In this document: piece by piece, positions 15,003 through 22,524 of the stretch
Numbering within the stretch: the first letter of the stretch is position 1
How the letters are laid out: every line of letters begins with the position of its first letter
DNA from: Acidobacteriaceae bacterium
GTDB taxonomy: Bacteria; Acidobacteriota; Terriglobia; Terriglobales; Acidobacteriaceae
Assembly: GCA_028283655.1 (NCBI GenBank)
Contig: JAPWKE010000003.1
Coordinates: 1,860,001-1,924,000, forward strand
Reading direction: 5' to 3'
DNA length: 64,000 nt
The notes under the pieces: model-generated
Seen by the model: only the letters and a program-made list of their open reading frames with translations
Told to the model about the DNA's origin: nothing
Database searches by the model: none
Made by a program: the position numbers and the translations under genes

Positions 15003-17372
15003 TTACAGGGTTTCGCCCTGTGCGAAGCGCGTGATGCCTTCGGTCAGGCCGTACTTTTCAATCAGCTTGCCGCGACGAACGCGGTCCTTCGGCTTCGTGG
15101 AGAACGCGGCATAGCTGCGGCTGTCGAGATTAAGTCGAAGCACTTTCGTCAGGCCGTCGCGCCGCATGTACAGCCCCTCGCGGTCCTGCAATGATTCGAA
15201 GAGAGCGAGCTGCTGGTCGTTCATCTTGAACAATTCGGCGTATCGCTTTCGATTGAAGGTCGCATCTCTGAGAAACAGGAACGACGTGCAGGAGTTCACA
15301 ATAATGTCGGCGTTCTGTCCGAGGTCTTCGGCGGACTGACCGACCATGCTGAAGCCGCCCAGGTTCTTCCGCACGGTTTTGATGGATGAAAGCATGTCCT
15401 CAAGAAGCTGCCGATTCTTGAGCGATGTAAATAGCTCCTCGACGACGATGTGCTTGGGTACACCGAGATTGGCCGGGTTCACCAGAACCTCTTTGTCCCG
15501 GCGCAGCTTCCACACCATGACGGGTTCAATGAGGTCGGCATACTGCTCGTTGTTGACGCCAGCGAAATCCGAACAGTTCATGCGTGCGTTGGTGGAGTGA
15601 TCTTCGACATTGTCGAAGACCGCGCTGTAAACACCTTTGCCGACCCATTTGCCGAGATAGCGATCCAGCTTTTTCGGCAGAAAGAGGTTGCCCAACCTCC
15701 TATTCGCCTGGTCAAGGAGGTACATATCTCCGACCGCTTTGTGGATCACGTCGTCGTCTTCCGGCTCCAGCTCCGCTCCGCCGTTGGTCAGCAGGAGTTT
15801 CACGAACAGATATAGAAACTTGATATTGCTGTCCGTTGGTTCGAGGGAGAATGGATTGACGCGCGGCCCGTCTTTGCCGATCCGTTCGGTGGTGCCGCCG
15901 TATAGCTCGACGACGCTTTCATAGCTGCCGCCGATGTCGTAAATGTGCGTAAAACCGCCGTATTTCTGGTCAAGCGCAACCATCTGATTCACATGCACAC
16001 TTTTTCCTGACCCTGTAGGACCGAGGATGAGCATGACCCGCACCCCATCCACGTAAGCATCCTGGAAAAAGGGCGTGCGCGTGCGTGTCTCGAAAACGTT
16101 GAGGTATTCGCTGTCGAGGTCTTCCGAGTACGGATGACCGATGTGGGGTGCGAATACAGAAGACAGCCGTGCGTGATGATCTTCCGAAAGCCACAGCGGG
16201 AAGACATTGAACTTGTGGTTTCCGGGAAACATGGCGTAGAAGCCGGACAGATTGCCGAGCGTTTCTTCCATCACCTGGGCCCGAGCGTCTACGAAGATGC
16301 GATGGACGGCAGGAGTGGTATCGCGAAGTTGCTGGGGGCTGCGAGCAGCAAGCAATAACCGCAGCGAATACTCGCCCTGCGCTTTCTTGTCGAGCGCGCG
16401 GATGACATCGCTGAGGTCATCGACATTAAGGCTCGCGGCTTTCGCTCCGGCTCCGGTGTCGAGAGAGGCGGTATCGCGTCCACTCATGACGCGAGTGAGC
16501 ACGCCCACCTTGAAGAAGGAGATGAACTTTTCCTGTTGATCGATTTCTTTGCGGGTGGCGGTGGTGGACTTCGGACGCCATGTCGAGCACAGGACACTGT
16601 CACAGTCGAGCGTCATCAAGCTAGAAAAGAGGCACGGCCTCGATGCCTCGGGCGTGGTCTTGAGTGAGAACATCTGCACGTAGCGTTTGCCCACCTGTAC
16701 GTGGTCGCTTTGCCAGGCGACGGGACTCTTCACGATCTGCCTGTCAACGCCGGTGTCGCCGCGAAGATGATCTCGTTCGGCCCACTCTTCGAGATTGAAA
16801 AGGTAGCTGAAGAACTGAAAGGTCTCTTCTTTGCCCAATAGGCGAAGGCCGATGGAACTGGCGAGATGTCCTTCCAGGAGCGTCGCGGTCTTTTCGAGTT
16901 CTGCGAGCATACGCGATGTATCCGCGACATTCTGCTGCGGCTTACGTTCGAAGGCGCTCGCCTTTGGTGGCTCTAACGTGAGGCACCAATGCAAATCGAT
17001 GCGTCGAAAGGCTGCCGTCTTTTCGAGATGTACGCGTCGGTCGGTCGCAAACATCTCGGTAATGGGATTCTCATACGAGGACCTGTGAGGAAGATCGAAT
17101 CCCGACATCACGCGTGTGTACTGATGAAGGCATGAGCCTTCGGGAAGTCCACGCAACGCTCCTTCGATGGAGCGCACCTGCGACTCCAGTCCGAGATCGG
17201 TGACGCCTTCTTCGTCGATACCCGCGAGCGAAAACAGGCATCCATACCCGCCACCTTTGAGGGCGAAGATGCTGGGTCCGACAAAGCGCGCAATTGGAAT
17301 GATGCTGCACGCAGCTCCGGCTTTGGCGAACCACGGAACGGATTTGAGCTGCTCAGTGTTTGCGCGGGTCAT
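15003..17372 (-). CDS. virB4: VirB4/TrbE-like secretion ATPase
   Basis: The 789-aa product is the large conserved ATPase of the conjugation machinery. The N-terminal half is the VirB4/CagE domain; the C-terminal half carries Walker A GPTGSGKS (451-458) and a Walker B-like strand KHIVVEELFTSL. Late motifs include QSAEDLG and CTSFLFLRD. It dislodges pilin from the membrane and drives substrate transfer. Its first 20 bp overlap the end of virB3, as in many virB3-virB4 pairs, and virB9 follows after 29 bp. Confidence 0.95.
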   Translation of the reverse strand: MTRANTEQLKSVPWFAKAGAACSIIPIARFVGPSIFALKGGGYGCLFSLAGIDEEGVTDLGLESQVRSIEGALRGLPEGSCLHQYTRVMSGFDLPHRSSYENPITEMFATDRRVHLEKTAAFRRIDLHWCLTLEPPKASAFERKPQQNVADTSRMLAELEKTATLLEGHLASSIGLRLLGKEETFQFFSYLFNLEEWAERDHLRGDTGVDRQIVKSPVAWQSDHVQVGKRYVQMFSLKTTPEASRPCLFSSLMTLDCDSVLCSTWRPKSTTATRKEIDQQEKFISFFKVGVLTRVMSGRDTASLDTGAGAKAASLNVDDLSDVIRALDKKAQGEYSLRLLLAARSPQQLRDTTPAVHRIFVDARAQVMEETLGNLSGFYAMFPGNHKFNVFPLWLSEDHHARLSSVFAPHIGHPYSEDLDSEYLNVFETRTRTPFFQDAYVDGVRVMLILGPTGSGKSVHVNQMVALDQKYGGFTHIYDIGGSYESVVELYGGTTERIGKDGPRVNPFSLEPTDSNIKFLYLFVKLLLTNGGAELEPEDDDVIHKAVGDMYLLDQANRRLGNLFLPKKLDRYLGKWVGKGVYSAVFDNVEDHSTNARMNCSDFAGVNNEQYADLIEPVMVWKLRRDKEVLVNPANLGVPKHIVVEELFTSLKNRQLLEDMLSSIKTVRKNLGGFSMVGQSAEDLGQNADIIVNSCTSFLFLRDATFNRKRYAELFKMNDQQLALFESLQDREGLYMRRDGLTKVLRLNLDSRSYAAFSTKPKDRVRRGKLIEKYGLTEGITRFAQGETL

Positions 17373-17616
17373 AGTAGCTCTTCTGGTTGAGGCTCAAGCC
17401 CCACAGTTGAAACATCTTCGGGTGTTTGCGAACGATGAGCCATGCGCCAATCGCCAGCGTGGGAAATGCCAACATTGCGAGGAATCGAAATCCAACGAGG
17501 AAAACCGTTACGCAGACGAATACGATCGCCATCCATGCTGTAAGATCGAGTCCAAGCTTGGCTCTCGGTCGATTCAGCGCTTGATTGATTGGTAACGGCT
17601 CTCCCCGCTTGGTCAT
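17353..17616 (-). CDS. virB3: VirB3/TrbD-like membrane protein
   Basis: The 87-aa product starts at 17616 (MTKRGEPLPINQALNRP) behind an AGGAGG site; a longer in-frame extension lacks support. It has an N-terminal NQAL.RP block typical of VirB3/TrbD and two adjacent membrane segments (about 27-63). VirB3 works with VirB4 and is often fused to it; here the genes overlap by 20 bp. Pilin gene virB2 lies 14 bp upstream. Confidence 0.87.
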   Translation of the reverse strand: MTKRGEPLPINQALNRPRAKLGLDLTAWMAIVFVCVTVFLVGFRFLAMLAFPTLAIGAWLIVRKHPKMFQLWGLSLNQKSYYDPRKH

Positions 17617-17630
17617 GGTCGATGTACCTC

Positions 17631-18011
17631 CTACATCGACTGTCCGGTTAGTGAACCGATCCAACCGGCTCCCCAACCGAGTACTCCGGCACCGAACAGC
17701 GCGCCGAAGAGACCTGGGATAGCATCCTGAAAGCGTCCGCTCATCATGCGGATGCCCGCGAAAATAAGGCCGCCAAGGCAGATGACGGCCCCAGCGTACA
17801 TGGCGAAGGTTTTGAAAGTCCCCATGAGCGTCTGGGCGCCGGAGAAATCCATCGTGCCTTGCGCGTGTGCGACGGTGGCGATGCTAAAGGCAAGGATGAC
17901 TGGTCCCGTCACGCGTACAGCGTGAGGGATAGTCCGTTGGGAAAAGGGCTGCGCCAATCGCTTGGCAAGGGGGGCTATCTTGCGGGATACGGCATCGCTA
18001 CGGGGAAACAT
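17631..18011 (-). CDS. virB2: VirB2/TrbC-like major pilin
   Basis: The 126-aa preprotein starts at 18011 behind a GGAGG site (an ATG at 18023 is a weaker choice). A long basic leader ends in a hydrophobic segment with the cleavage-like VAHAQ. The mature part has two hydrophobic helices separated by a short polar turn (MYAGAVICLGGLIFAGIRMM, then GLFGALFGAGVLGWGAGWIG), the layout of cyclic or linear VirB2/TrbC pilins. It is the first secretion gene behind the LysR gene and is preceded by a palindromic operator region. Confidence 0.9.
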   Translation of the reverse strand: MFPRSDAVSRKIAPLAKRLAQPFSQRTIPHAVRVTGPVILAFSIATVAHAQGTMDFSGAQTLMGTFKTFAMYAGAVICLGGLIFAGIRMMSGRFQDAIPGLFGALFGAGVLGWGAGWIGSLTGQSM

Positions 18012-18073
18012 CGGCACCTCCATCGACTGATCTCAGTCGTGAATCTGCCGTGATCATGTGCTTCCCGTTGTCT

Positions 18074-18129
18074 CTCGTCCAATACGTTGTATTTATCGGT
18101 AGACACGGGGCCGATAGCTCGGAGCTATC
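18074..18129 (-). promoter_or_regulatory. Candidate LysR-protein control region of the transfer operon
   Basis: A near-perfect palindrome GATAGCTCGGAGCTATC (18113-18129) contains a T-N11-A LysR box and sits inside a longer 12-bp-arm inverted repeat (18109-18120/18122-18133). After a 15-nt spacer, the minus strand carries a 24-bp block (18097 down to 18074) beginning GATAAAT and ending GTATTGGACGAG. The same two elements with the same spacing occur upstream of xis at 19381-19436. The block ends 62 bp before the virB2 start. The hairpin might also terminate the lysR transcript, but no U-run follows it. Confidence 0.72.
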
Positions 18130-18177
18130 GGCCTCTCATAAAACCTTCATTTACCTGAGGATGAGGTGCTGACGTCT

Positions 18178-19182
18178 CTACGCTTCCCGGATCGGCGGGA
18201 ATTGAAATCCTGTTTGTCTTTTGTCTCGATCAACTTCGGCCTGTGGGCGAACTGACGCCGGTGGCTTCTTCGGCCCGGAAGGCTTCGCAGAATGCTGGAT
18301 TTTCTTTCGTAGTTTTCTCACTAGAACGGGAACCGTTTTCGGATGATTCTGGCGATTGAAAATCGCCGCAATATCAACCGTCCAATCCACTCCAATGAGT
18401 CGTCTTGTCGTTAGTTCATCGTCCAGCGGTGTACCTTCTCGAATCAAGGCAAAACCGTAGCCTTCTTTGACCAGCATTTGCATCTCTGTCGGGTGCGATG
18501 CACGCGAGAATTCCTCAACCTTCACGCCTTCCTGGCCAAGCATCTCCAACAATCGTTGGTGGGCGTCCGGGTGACGCAAAGGATGGTAGAGAACGGCAAG
18601 TTTGTTTTGCAGATCAGCCATGTCAATGGCTGCTTTCTCGGCTATGGGATCATCCTTGCGGAGGCAGACCACGAGGCGGTCCTGGCGAAGTACCTCGACT
18701 TGTAAATCGGTATGGTTCACAGGCAGCGTGACAAGAGCTGCATCTAGATTGCCGGAAACGACCTCTTGAGTGAGCTGCACTGTGTCTTCGTGCGATGGGC
18801 GTACGTTGCATCGGGGAAGAATCTCTCGATGCAGCGCGCACAAATCGCGAAAGAGGCCCTGATCGACCAATGGGCTACAACCGAGGCGTATATTGTCGAT
18901 CCCGCCGCGGTCAATCGCGATGAGCGCATCGATCACTTCGTCTCTCACGTCTAGAACGAGTGGGGCAAGCGAGATGAACGCATACCCCGTTTCGGTTGGA
19001 ACAATGCGCCCGTTTCTCTCTTTGCTGAAAAGCTTTATTTCTGCGTGATCTTGGAATTGGCGCGCCTGAACGGAGAGGTTGGGTTGAGACGTGTGAAGTA
19101 CCTCGGCGGCACGATGCAGCCCGCCCAACTCAAGAATTTTCAAGAGGTATAGGAAATGACGAAACTCTGCCCAATCGTACAT
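18178..19182 (-). CDS. LysR-type transcriptional regulator of the element
   Basis: The start is placed at 19182 (MYDWAEFRHFLYLL), giving 334 aa, the usual LysR size; an upstream in-frame extension is Leu-rich and not credible. The N-terminal winged helix-turn-helix is clear (GGLHRAAEVLHTSQPNLSVQ), followed by a LysR substrate domain from about residue 90 (IRLGCSPLVDQGLF...) and a basic C-terminal tail. It lies immediately upstream of the virB operon on the same strand, and T-N11-A palindromes flank it on both sides, upstream of virB2 and upstream of xis. It is probably the switch for transfer and excision. The inducer is unknown. Confidence 0.9.
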   Translation of the reverse strand: MYDWAEFRHFLYLLKILELGGLHRAAEVLHTSQPNLSVQARQFQDHAEIKLFSKERNGRIVPTETGYAFISLAPLVLDVRDEVIDALIAIDRGGIDNIRLGCSPLVDQGLFRDLCALHREILPRCNVRPSHEDTVQLTQEVVSGNLDAALVTLPVNHTDLQVEVLRQDRLVVCLRKDDPIAEKAAIDMADLQNKLAVLYHPLRHPDAHQRLLEMLGQEGVKVEEFSRASHPTEMQMLVKEGYGFALIREGTPLDDELTTRRLIGVDWTVDIAAIFNRQNHPKTVPVLVRKLRKKIQHSAKPSGPKKPPASVRPQAEVDRDKRQTGFQFPPIREA

Positions 19183-19514
19183 AGGATTAGCTCGGCAAGT
19201 GGCGATAGGCGGAGCCCAGACAGCATCCCGCAGGCCCCTAAACAATCTGAACGTAGGAACCAAAAGTAGCAACAGAAGTTGTGCAGTGGCCAAATTTACA
19301 CCGACCTAGGCGCATCAATCGTCGGGTTACCCGGGGCGAAACGGCCCAACTTCAAGGCTGAGGGCATGAAGAGCACACCCGATAGCTGGCAATTATCAGT
19401 CGATCCCTACCCGATAAATGCAAAGTATTGGACGAGCCATGACATTGCGGCCAACCTAGACAATAGGAATCTTCTCGTGCAAGCGAGGAGTGACCGTATT
19501 GATTGAGGTGAATC
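19183..19514. other. 332-bp intergenic region between lysR and xis
   Basis: No gene is visible. The region separates the divergent lysR (minus) and xis (plus) genes and holds the LysR-box control region at 19381-19436. The rest presumably contains the lysR promoter; I see no clear consensus -35/-10 pair in it. Confidence 0.7.
19381..19436 (+). promoter_or_regulatory. Second LysR-box control region, upstream of xis
   Basis: GATAGCTGGCAATTATC (19381-19397) keeps T-N11-A and 12 of 17 positions of the virB2-side palindrome read on its own strand. After exactly 15 nt comes a 24-bp block (19413-19436) with 22 of 24 bases identical to the block upstream of virB2, including GATAAAT and GTATTGGACGAG. 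The gapless match points to the same activator site in front of both operons. The block ends 78 bp before the xis start codon. Confidence 0.75.
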
Positions 19515-19736
19515 ATGGCGCAATTGGCCCCTCCGCTCACGGCCTCGTTTGAGCCGTTTGTCAATGCTACTGAAGCGAGCCAGTTCGTTCGTCTGCATCC
19601 CGCAACGGTCCAACGCTTGGCCAGAGAAGGGACTCTCCCTGGTCACCCCGTCGGCAGTGGACAGCGGAGACGGTGGAGGTTTCGCTTGTCCGAATTGCAA
19701 GATTGGCTGTCCTCTCGTAACTCTGCCGACGCTTAG
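19515..19736 (+). CDS. xis: Excisionase-like helix-turn-helix protein
   Basis: The 73-aa product has a MerR/excisionase-type HTH: NATEASQFVRLHPATVQRLA, then REGTLPGHPVGSGQRRRWRF and SELQDWLSSR. Small proteins of this type next to a tyrosine integrase direct excision (recombination directionality factors). The ribosome site is GAGG, 6 nt before the ATG. It is followed by the integrase after 115 bp on the same strand and preceded by a LysR-box control region, which would link excision to transfer-gene induction. A role as a simple regulator of the integrase is also possible. Confidence 0.8.
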   Translation: MAQLAPPLTASFEPFVNATEASQFVRLHPATVQRLAREGTLPGHPVGSGQRRRWRFRLSELQDWLSSRNSADA

Positions 19737-19851
19737 GCCTGCCCGCGGTGCATCGAAGCGAAATCCCAATAAAGACGCGCAAATGCGGCCCGAGAGCGGT
19801 ACATTGGATATAGTTCCGATGGTTTCCGCGCCGACCTGAAAGGAGGTCGTT

Positions 19852-21117
19852 TTGAAAACGGCGCGATACCAAAACGGGTGCGTCATGCTGTCAGCAAACG
19901 GTAGCGGAGAGAAAGTCTGGCTCTTCCGCTGGTACGAAACGCAAGCTGACGGTCAACGTATCCGGAGAAAGAAAGTCGTAGGCACACAAGCTCAGTTGAA
20001 GAACAAGGCGGCAGCGGAAAAAGCTGCAGCCCGGTTTCGGCTAGCTATCAACTCAGGCAAAAGGAACGAACTCAGCAGCTCCGTTACGATGTCTCAACTC
20101 ATTGTTCATTTTCGGGAACGTGAACTCGCCGATCTTGGCGACGACGGTCGCGCATACTCGACGCGCGACCGTTACGAATGCACCCTCAACGCTTGGATTG
20201 AACCGCGTTGGGGAAGCACCCGGATTGATGAGATCAAGACGCCGATGGTGGAAGAGTGGCTTCGCGATCTGCATTGCAGACCGCGGCGCAGAAAGAAGAC
20301 ACTCGCGAAAATCAAGCCGGCAGAACTGAAGCGACTCGCTCCGGGGACGAAGGCCAAAATTCGTAATCTGATGAGCGTTCTTTACAACCACGCAATTCGT
20401 TGGGGGTTCATTGAAGCCAACCCCATCTCTGGTCCGGTCAAAGGCTCTGGCGTTCGCCAGAGTTCCAAACGCGAGAAAGTTCCGGACATCCTCGAAGTCG
20501 AGGAGATTCAGAACATCGTCGCGGAACTGGGACTGCGGGAACGCGTGCTCGTGTTTTTGGACATGGCAAGCGGTTTACGTAGAGGAGAACTGGCAGGGCT
20601 CAAGTGGCTGGACATTGACTTCGATCAGTTGGACGCCAACGTCCAACGTTCCATCGTCGATCAGGTCGTTGGCCGCTGCAAGACGGAAGCATCGCAAAAG
20701 CGAATCCCACTAGACGAGGACACCGCACAGGATCTCCTCGCTTGGTATCGGGAGACGCCCTTCCGAAAACCTGACGATTACGTGTTCGCCACTGCAAGCA
20801 ACCGCGCGGGCAAGATGCGCGGCAAACAACCAATCTGGTTATCCACGGTCATGCGTTACCACATCCAGCCGGTGGTCAAACGTCTCGGCATCAACAAGCG
20901 AGTCAGTTGGCATACATTCCGGCGCACCTATTCCACGCTTCTGCAAAGCAATCGGGAAGATGTGAAAGTTGTGCAGGAATTGCTTCGCCACGGTTCGGCG
21001 AAGGTCACGCTGGATGTCTACAGCCAAGCGCAGATGCCTGCTAAACGAGAGGCGCAGCGCAAGGTCGTGGCCATGGTGCGTCCGGAGGCGGCTCATGCTG
21101 TTGCCATCAGCGCATAG
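19852..21117 (+). CDS. int: Tyrosine site-specific recombinase (integrase)
   Basis: The 421-aa protein has an N-terminal arm-binding region, a SAM-like core-binding domain (about 80-200) and a C-terminal catalytic domain. Catalytic residues fit the family: R243 in ASGLRRGEL, H354 and R357 in HTFRRTYSTL, H380 in LLRHGS, and nucleophile Y390 in VTLDVYSQ. The start is TTG at 19852 with AAGGAGG upstream. The gene ends 63 bp from the tRNA-Glu 3' end, consistent with integration there. Confidence 0.95.
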   Translation: MKTARYQNGCVMLSANGSGEKVWLFRWYETQADGQRIRRKKVVGTQAQLKNKAAAEKAAARFRLAINSGKRNELSSSVTMSQLIVHFRERELADLGDDGRAYSTRDRYECTLNAWIEPRWGSTRIDEIKTPMVEEWLRDLHCRPRRRKKTLAKIKPAELKRLAPGTKAKIRNLMSVLYNHAIRWGFIEANPISGPVKGSGVRQSSKREKVPDILEVEEIQNIVAELGLRERVLVFLDMASGLRRGELAGLKWLDIDFDQLDANVQRSIVDQVVGRCKTEASQKRIPLDEDTAQDLLAWYRETPFRKPDDYVFATASNRAGKMRGKQPIWLSTVMRYHIQPVVKRLGINKRVSWHTFRRTYSTLLQSNREDVKVVQELLRHGSAKVTLDVYSQAQMPAKREAQRKVVAMVRPEAAHAVAISA

Positions 21118-21120
21118 GCG

Positions 21121-21140
21121 TGGGTCCACGATGGGTCCAC
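21121..21140. repeat. Short direct repeat between integrase and tRNA
   Basis: TGGGTCCAC occurs twice (21121-21129 and 21132-21140) separated by 2 bp, just after the integrase stop. Paired direct repeats near an attachment site are typical of arm-type integrase or Xis binding sites; function is inferred. Confidence 0.45.
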
Positions 21141-21180
21141 GGCGGTTTGGGGGCATTTCCGGTAAGTCTTTTGGAATGAT

Positions 21181-21256
21181 TGGCGTCCCCGACGGGATTC
21201 GAACCCGTGTTACCGCCGTGAAAGGGCGGTGTCCTAGGCCACTGGACGACGGGGAC
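21181..21256 (-). tRNA. tRNA-Glu (anticodon TTC), with encoded CCA; element attachment site
   Basis: Read on the minus strand, GTCCCCG (21256-21250) pairs with CGGGGAC (21191-21185) as the acceptor stem. The anticodon stem CCGCC/GGCGG encloses CTTTCAC, giving anticodon TTC. The T-arm contains GGTTCGAATCC, and the discriminator G is followed by an encoded CCA (21183-21181). Length is 76 nt. Its 3' end faces the integrase, so insertion of the element probably restored it from the element's own copy of the 3' half. Confidence 0.96.
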
Positions 21257-21325
21257 GCAATGATTAGATTGCAGAAGCTGTCCCACCAGCACTGCAACTT
21301 GGTAAGAATACCACGTTTCGCACCA

Positions 21326-22489
21326 CTAGCGACGGAACAAATAGCCTGAGCGGACAAAACGCCGAACGTTCGCGTACTGCAGCAAAATGTAGTTGTCCGT
21401 CATACCTGCGATGTAGTCCGCAACGACACGCGCCAGACCTTCACTCTCCACCTCAGCAACGTACGCCTCGGGGAGCTCCTCTGGATCCTGCATCCAAAAG
21501 TTGAACAGCTCCGTCACAACTTCTTCCGCCTTGCTGTGCTCAAGCTCCAATGCGTCGCACGTGTAAAGCGTGTCGTAGAGATAGCGCTTTTCCTGCAGGC
21601 GTTCCGACTCCGCCTGCTCAGAGAACACGGCGATCCGCCGTCCAAGCGTACGGATGTCCTCCAGTGTTTCGGCCCCAGCTTCGCGAGCATTGTTGAAGGT
21701 CGTCGTAATGAGATCGATAATCAACGTCTTCTGCATCGTCTGCAGCGCGTCGTGGAAGATGTACTTCTCTTCTGCTCCGGGATGCGCCCGCTGCACGGCA
21801 TCGTAACTGCGCCGCAGAATGCTGATCTGGTCGCGAATGCTCCCGACTTCCAGCAGCCCGCTCTCGACACCATCGTCCAGATCCGCCGTCAGATAAGCAA
21901 TCTCATCCGCAAGATCAATCAACTGCGCTTCGAGCGGCGGCATCTCGTTCAGGAAGTACGGCGCCAACTCAGGATGCGCTGTCGCGCTATAGTCGCGCGA
22001 ATGCTTGATGATGCCTTCGCGCGTTCCCAACGTAAGGTTCAAGCCGCGATGCCCGGCATAGCGCTGCTCAAAGCGCTCAACAATGCGAAGAGCATGAATG
22101 TTGTGGTCGAAGCGCAGACCATGCTGCTGCAAGCACTTATCAAGCGCCCGTTCGCCGGCATGGCCAAACGGTGGATGCCCGATGTCGTGAACAAGTGCCA
22201 ACGTCTCTGACAGATCGACATTCAGCCCGAGGGCCTTCGCAACGTGCCGCGCAACCTGCGCAACCTCGATCGTATGCGTCAGGCGCGAACGAAAGTGATC
22301 GCTGGCTCTGCTGGTGAAAACCTGTGTCTTGCCTGCGAGCCGACGAAACGCTCGCGACTGCACGACGCGGTCACGATCACGCTCAAAGGGCGTGCGACCG
22401 TCCACCACGGCAGGCGCAGGAAACGCACGAACAGCAAGCTCTCGCTCATGTTCCCCAAAGACGCCAACGCGGTGCAAATCGTAACTCAC
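21326..22489 (-). CDS. dgt: Deoxyguanosinetriphosphate triphosphohydrolase-like protein
   Basis: The 387-aa protein is an HD-domain dNTP triphosphohydrolase that cleaves dGTP to deoxyguanosine and triphosphate. Key motifs are the N-terminal RDRVVQSRAFRRLAGKTQVF, the first metal ligand in THTIEVAQVARH, the HD pair in LVHDIGHPPFGHAGE (H101-D102) and the late DEIAYLTADLDD. It is the first chromosomal gene beyond the tRNA and is transcribed towards the element. A TPR gene lies 35 bp upstream on the same strand. Confidence 0.93.
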   Translation of the reverse strand: MSYDLHRVGVFGEHERELAVRAFPAPAVVDGRTPFERDRDRVVQSRAFRRLAGKTQVFTSRASDHFRSRLTHTIEVAQVARHVAKALGLNVDLSETLALVHDIGHPPFGHAGERALDKCLQQHGLRFDHNIHALRIVERFEQRYAGHRGLNLTLGTREGIIKHSRDYSATAHPELAPYFLNEMPPLEAQLIDLADEIAYLTADLDDGVESGLLEVGSIRDQISILRRSYDAVQRAHPGAEEKYIFHDALQTMQKTLIIDLITTTFNNAREAGAETLEDIRTLGRRIAVFSEQAESERLQEKRYLYDTLYTCDALELEHSKAEEVVTELFNFWMQDPEELPEAYVAEVESEGLARVVADYIAGMTDNYILLQYANVRRFVRSGYLFRR

Positions 22490-22524
22490 GGTATGAGTGT
22501 AGTCGTTCCTTCGCCGCAGACAGG

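Larger units (their letters stand above)
1..21256. mobile_element. Integrative and conjugative element, right portion, inserted at tRNA-Glu
   Basis: The region holds all the modules expected of an ICE: relaxase, coupling protein, relaxosome DNA-binding proteins, VirB2-B11-like secretion genes, primase, SSB, LysR regulator, excisionase-like gene and tyrosine integrase. The integrase stops 63 bp from the 3' end of a complete tRNA-Glu gene, the usual attachment site for this integrase type, and chromosomal housekeeping genes start immediately beyond the tRNA. The left boundary is outside the window, because the relaxase runs off at position 1. I did not find a second copy of the tRNA 3' end inside the window. 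No obvious VirB1 or VirB7 gene was recognised. Whether the element still transfers is uncertain because of the relaxase frameshift. Confidence 0.9.

Noticed and set aside
18109..18133. lysR terminator
   Set aside because: The hairpin is strong, but neither strand has a following U-run, and the second copy upstream of xis supports an operator; termination is kept only as an alternative.
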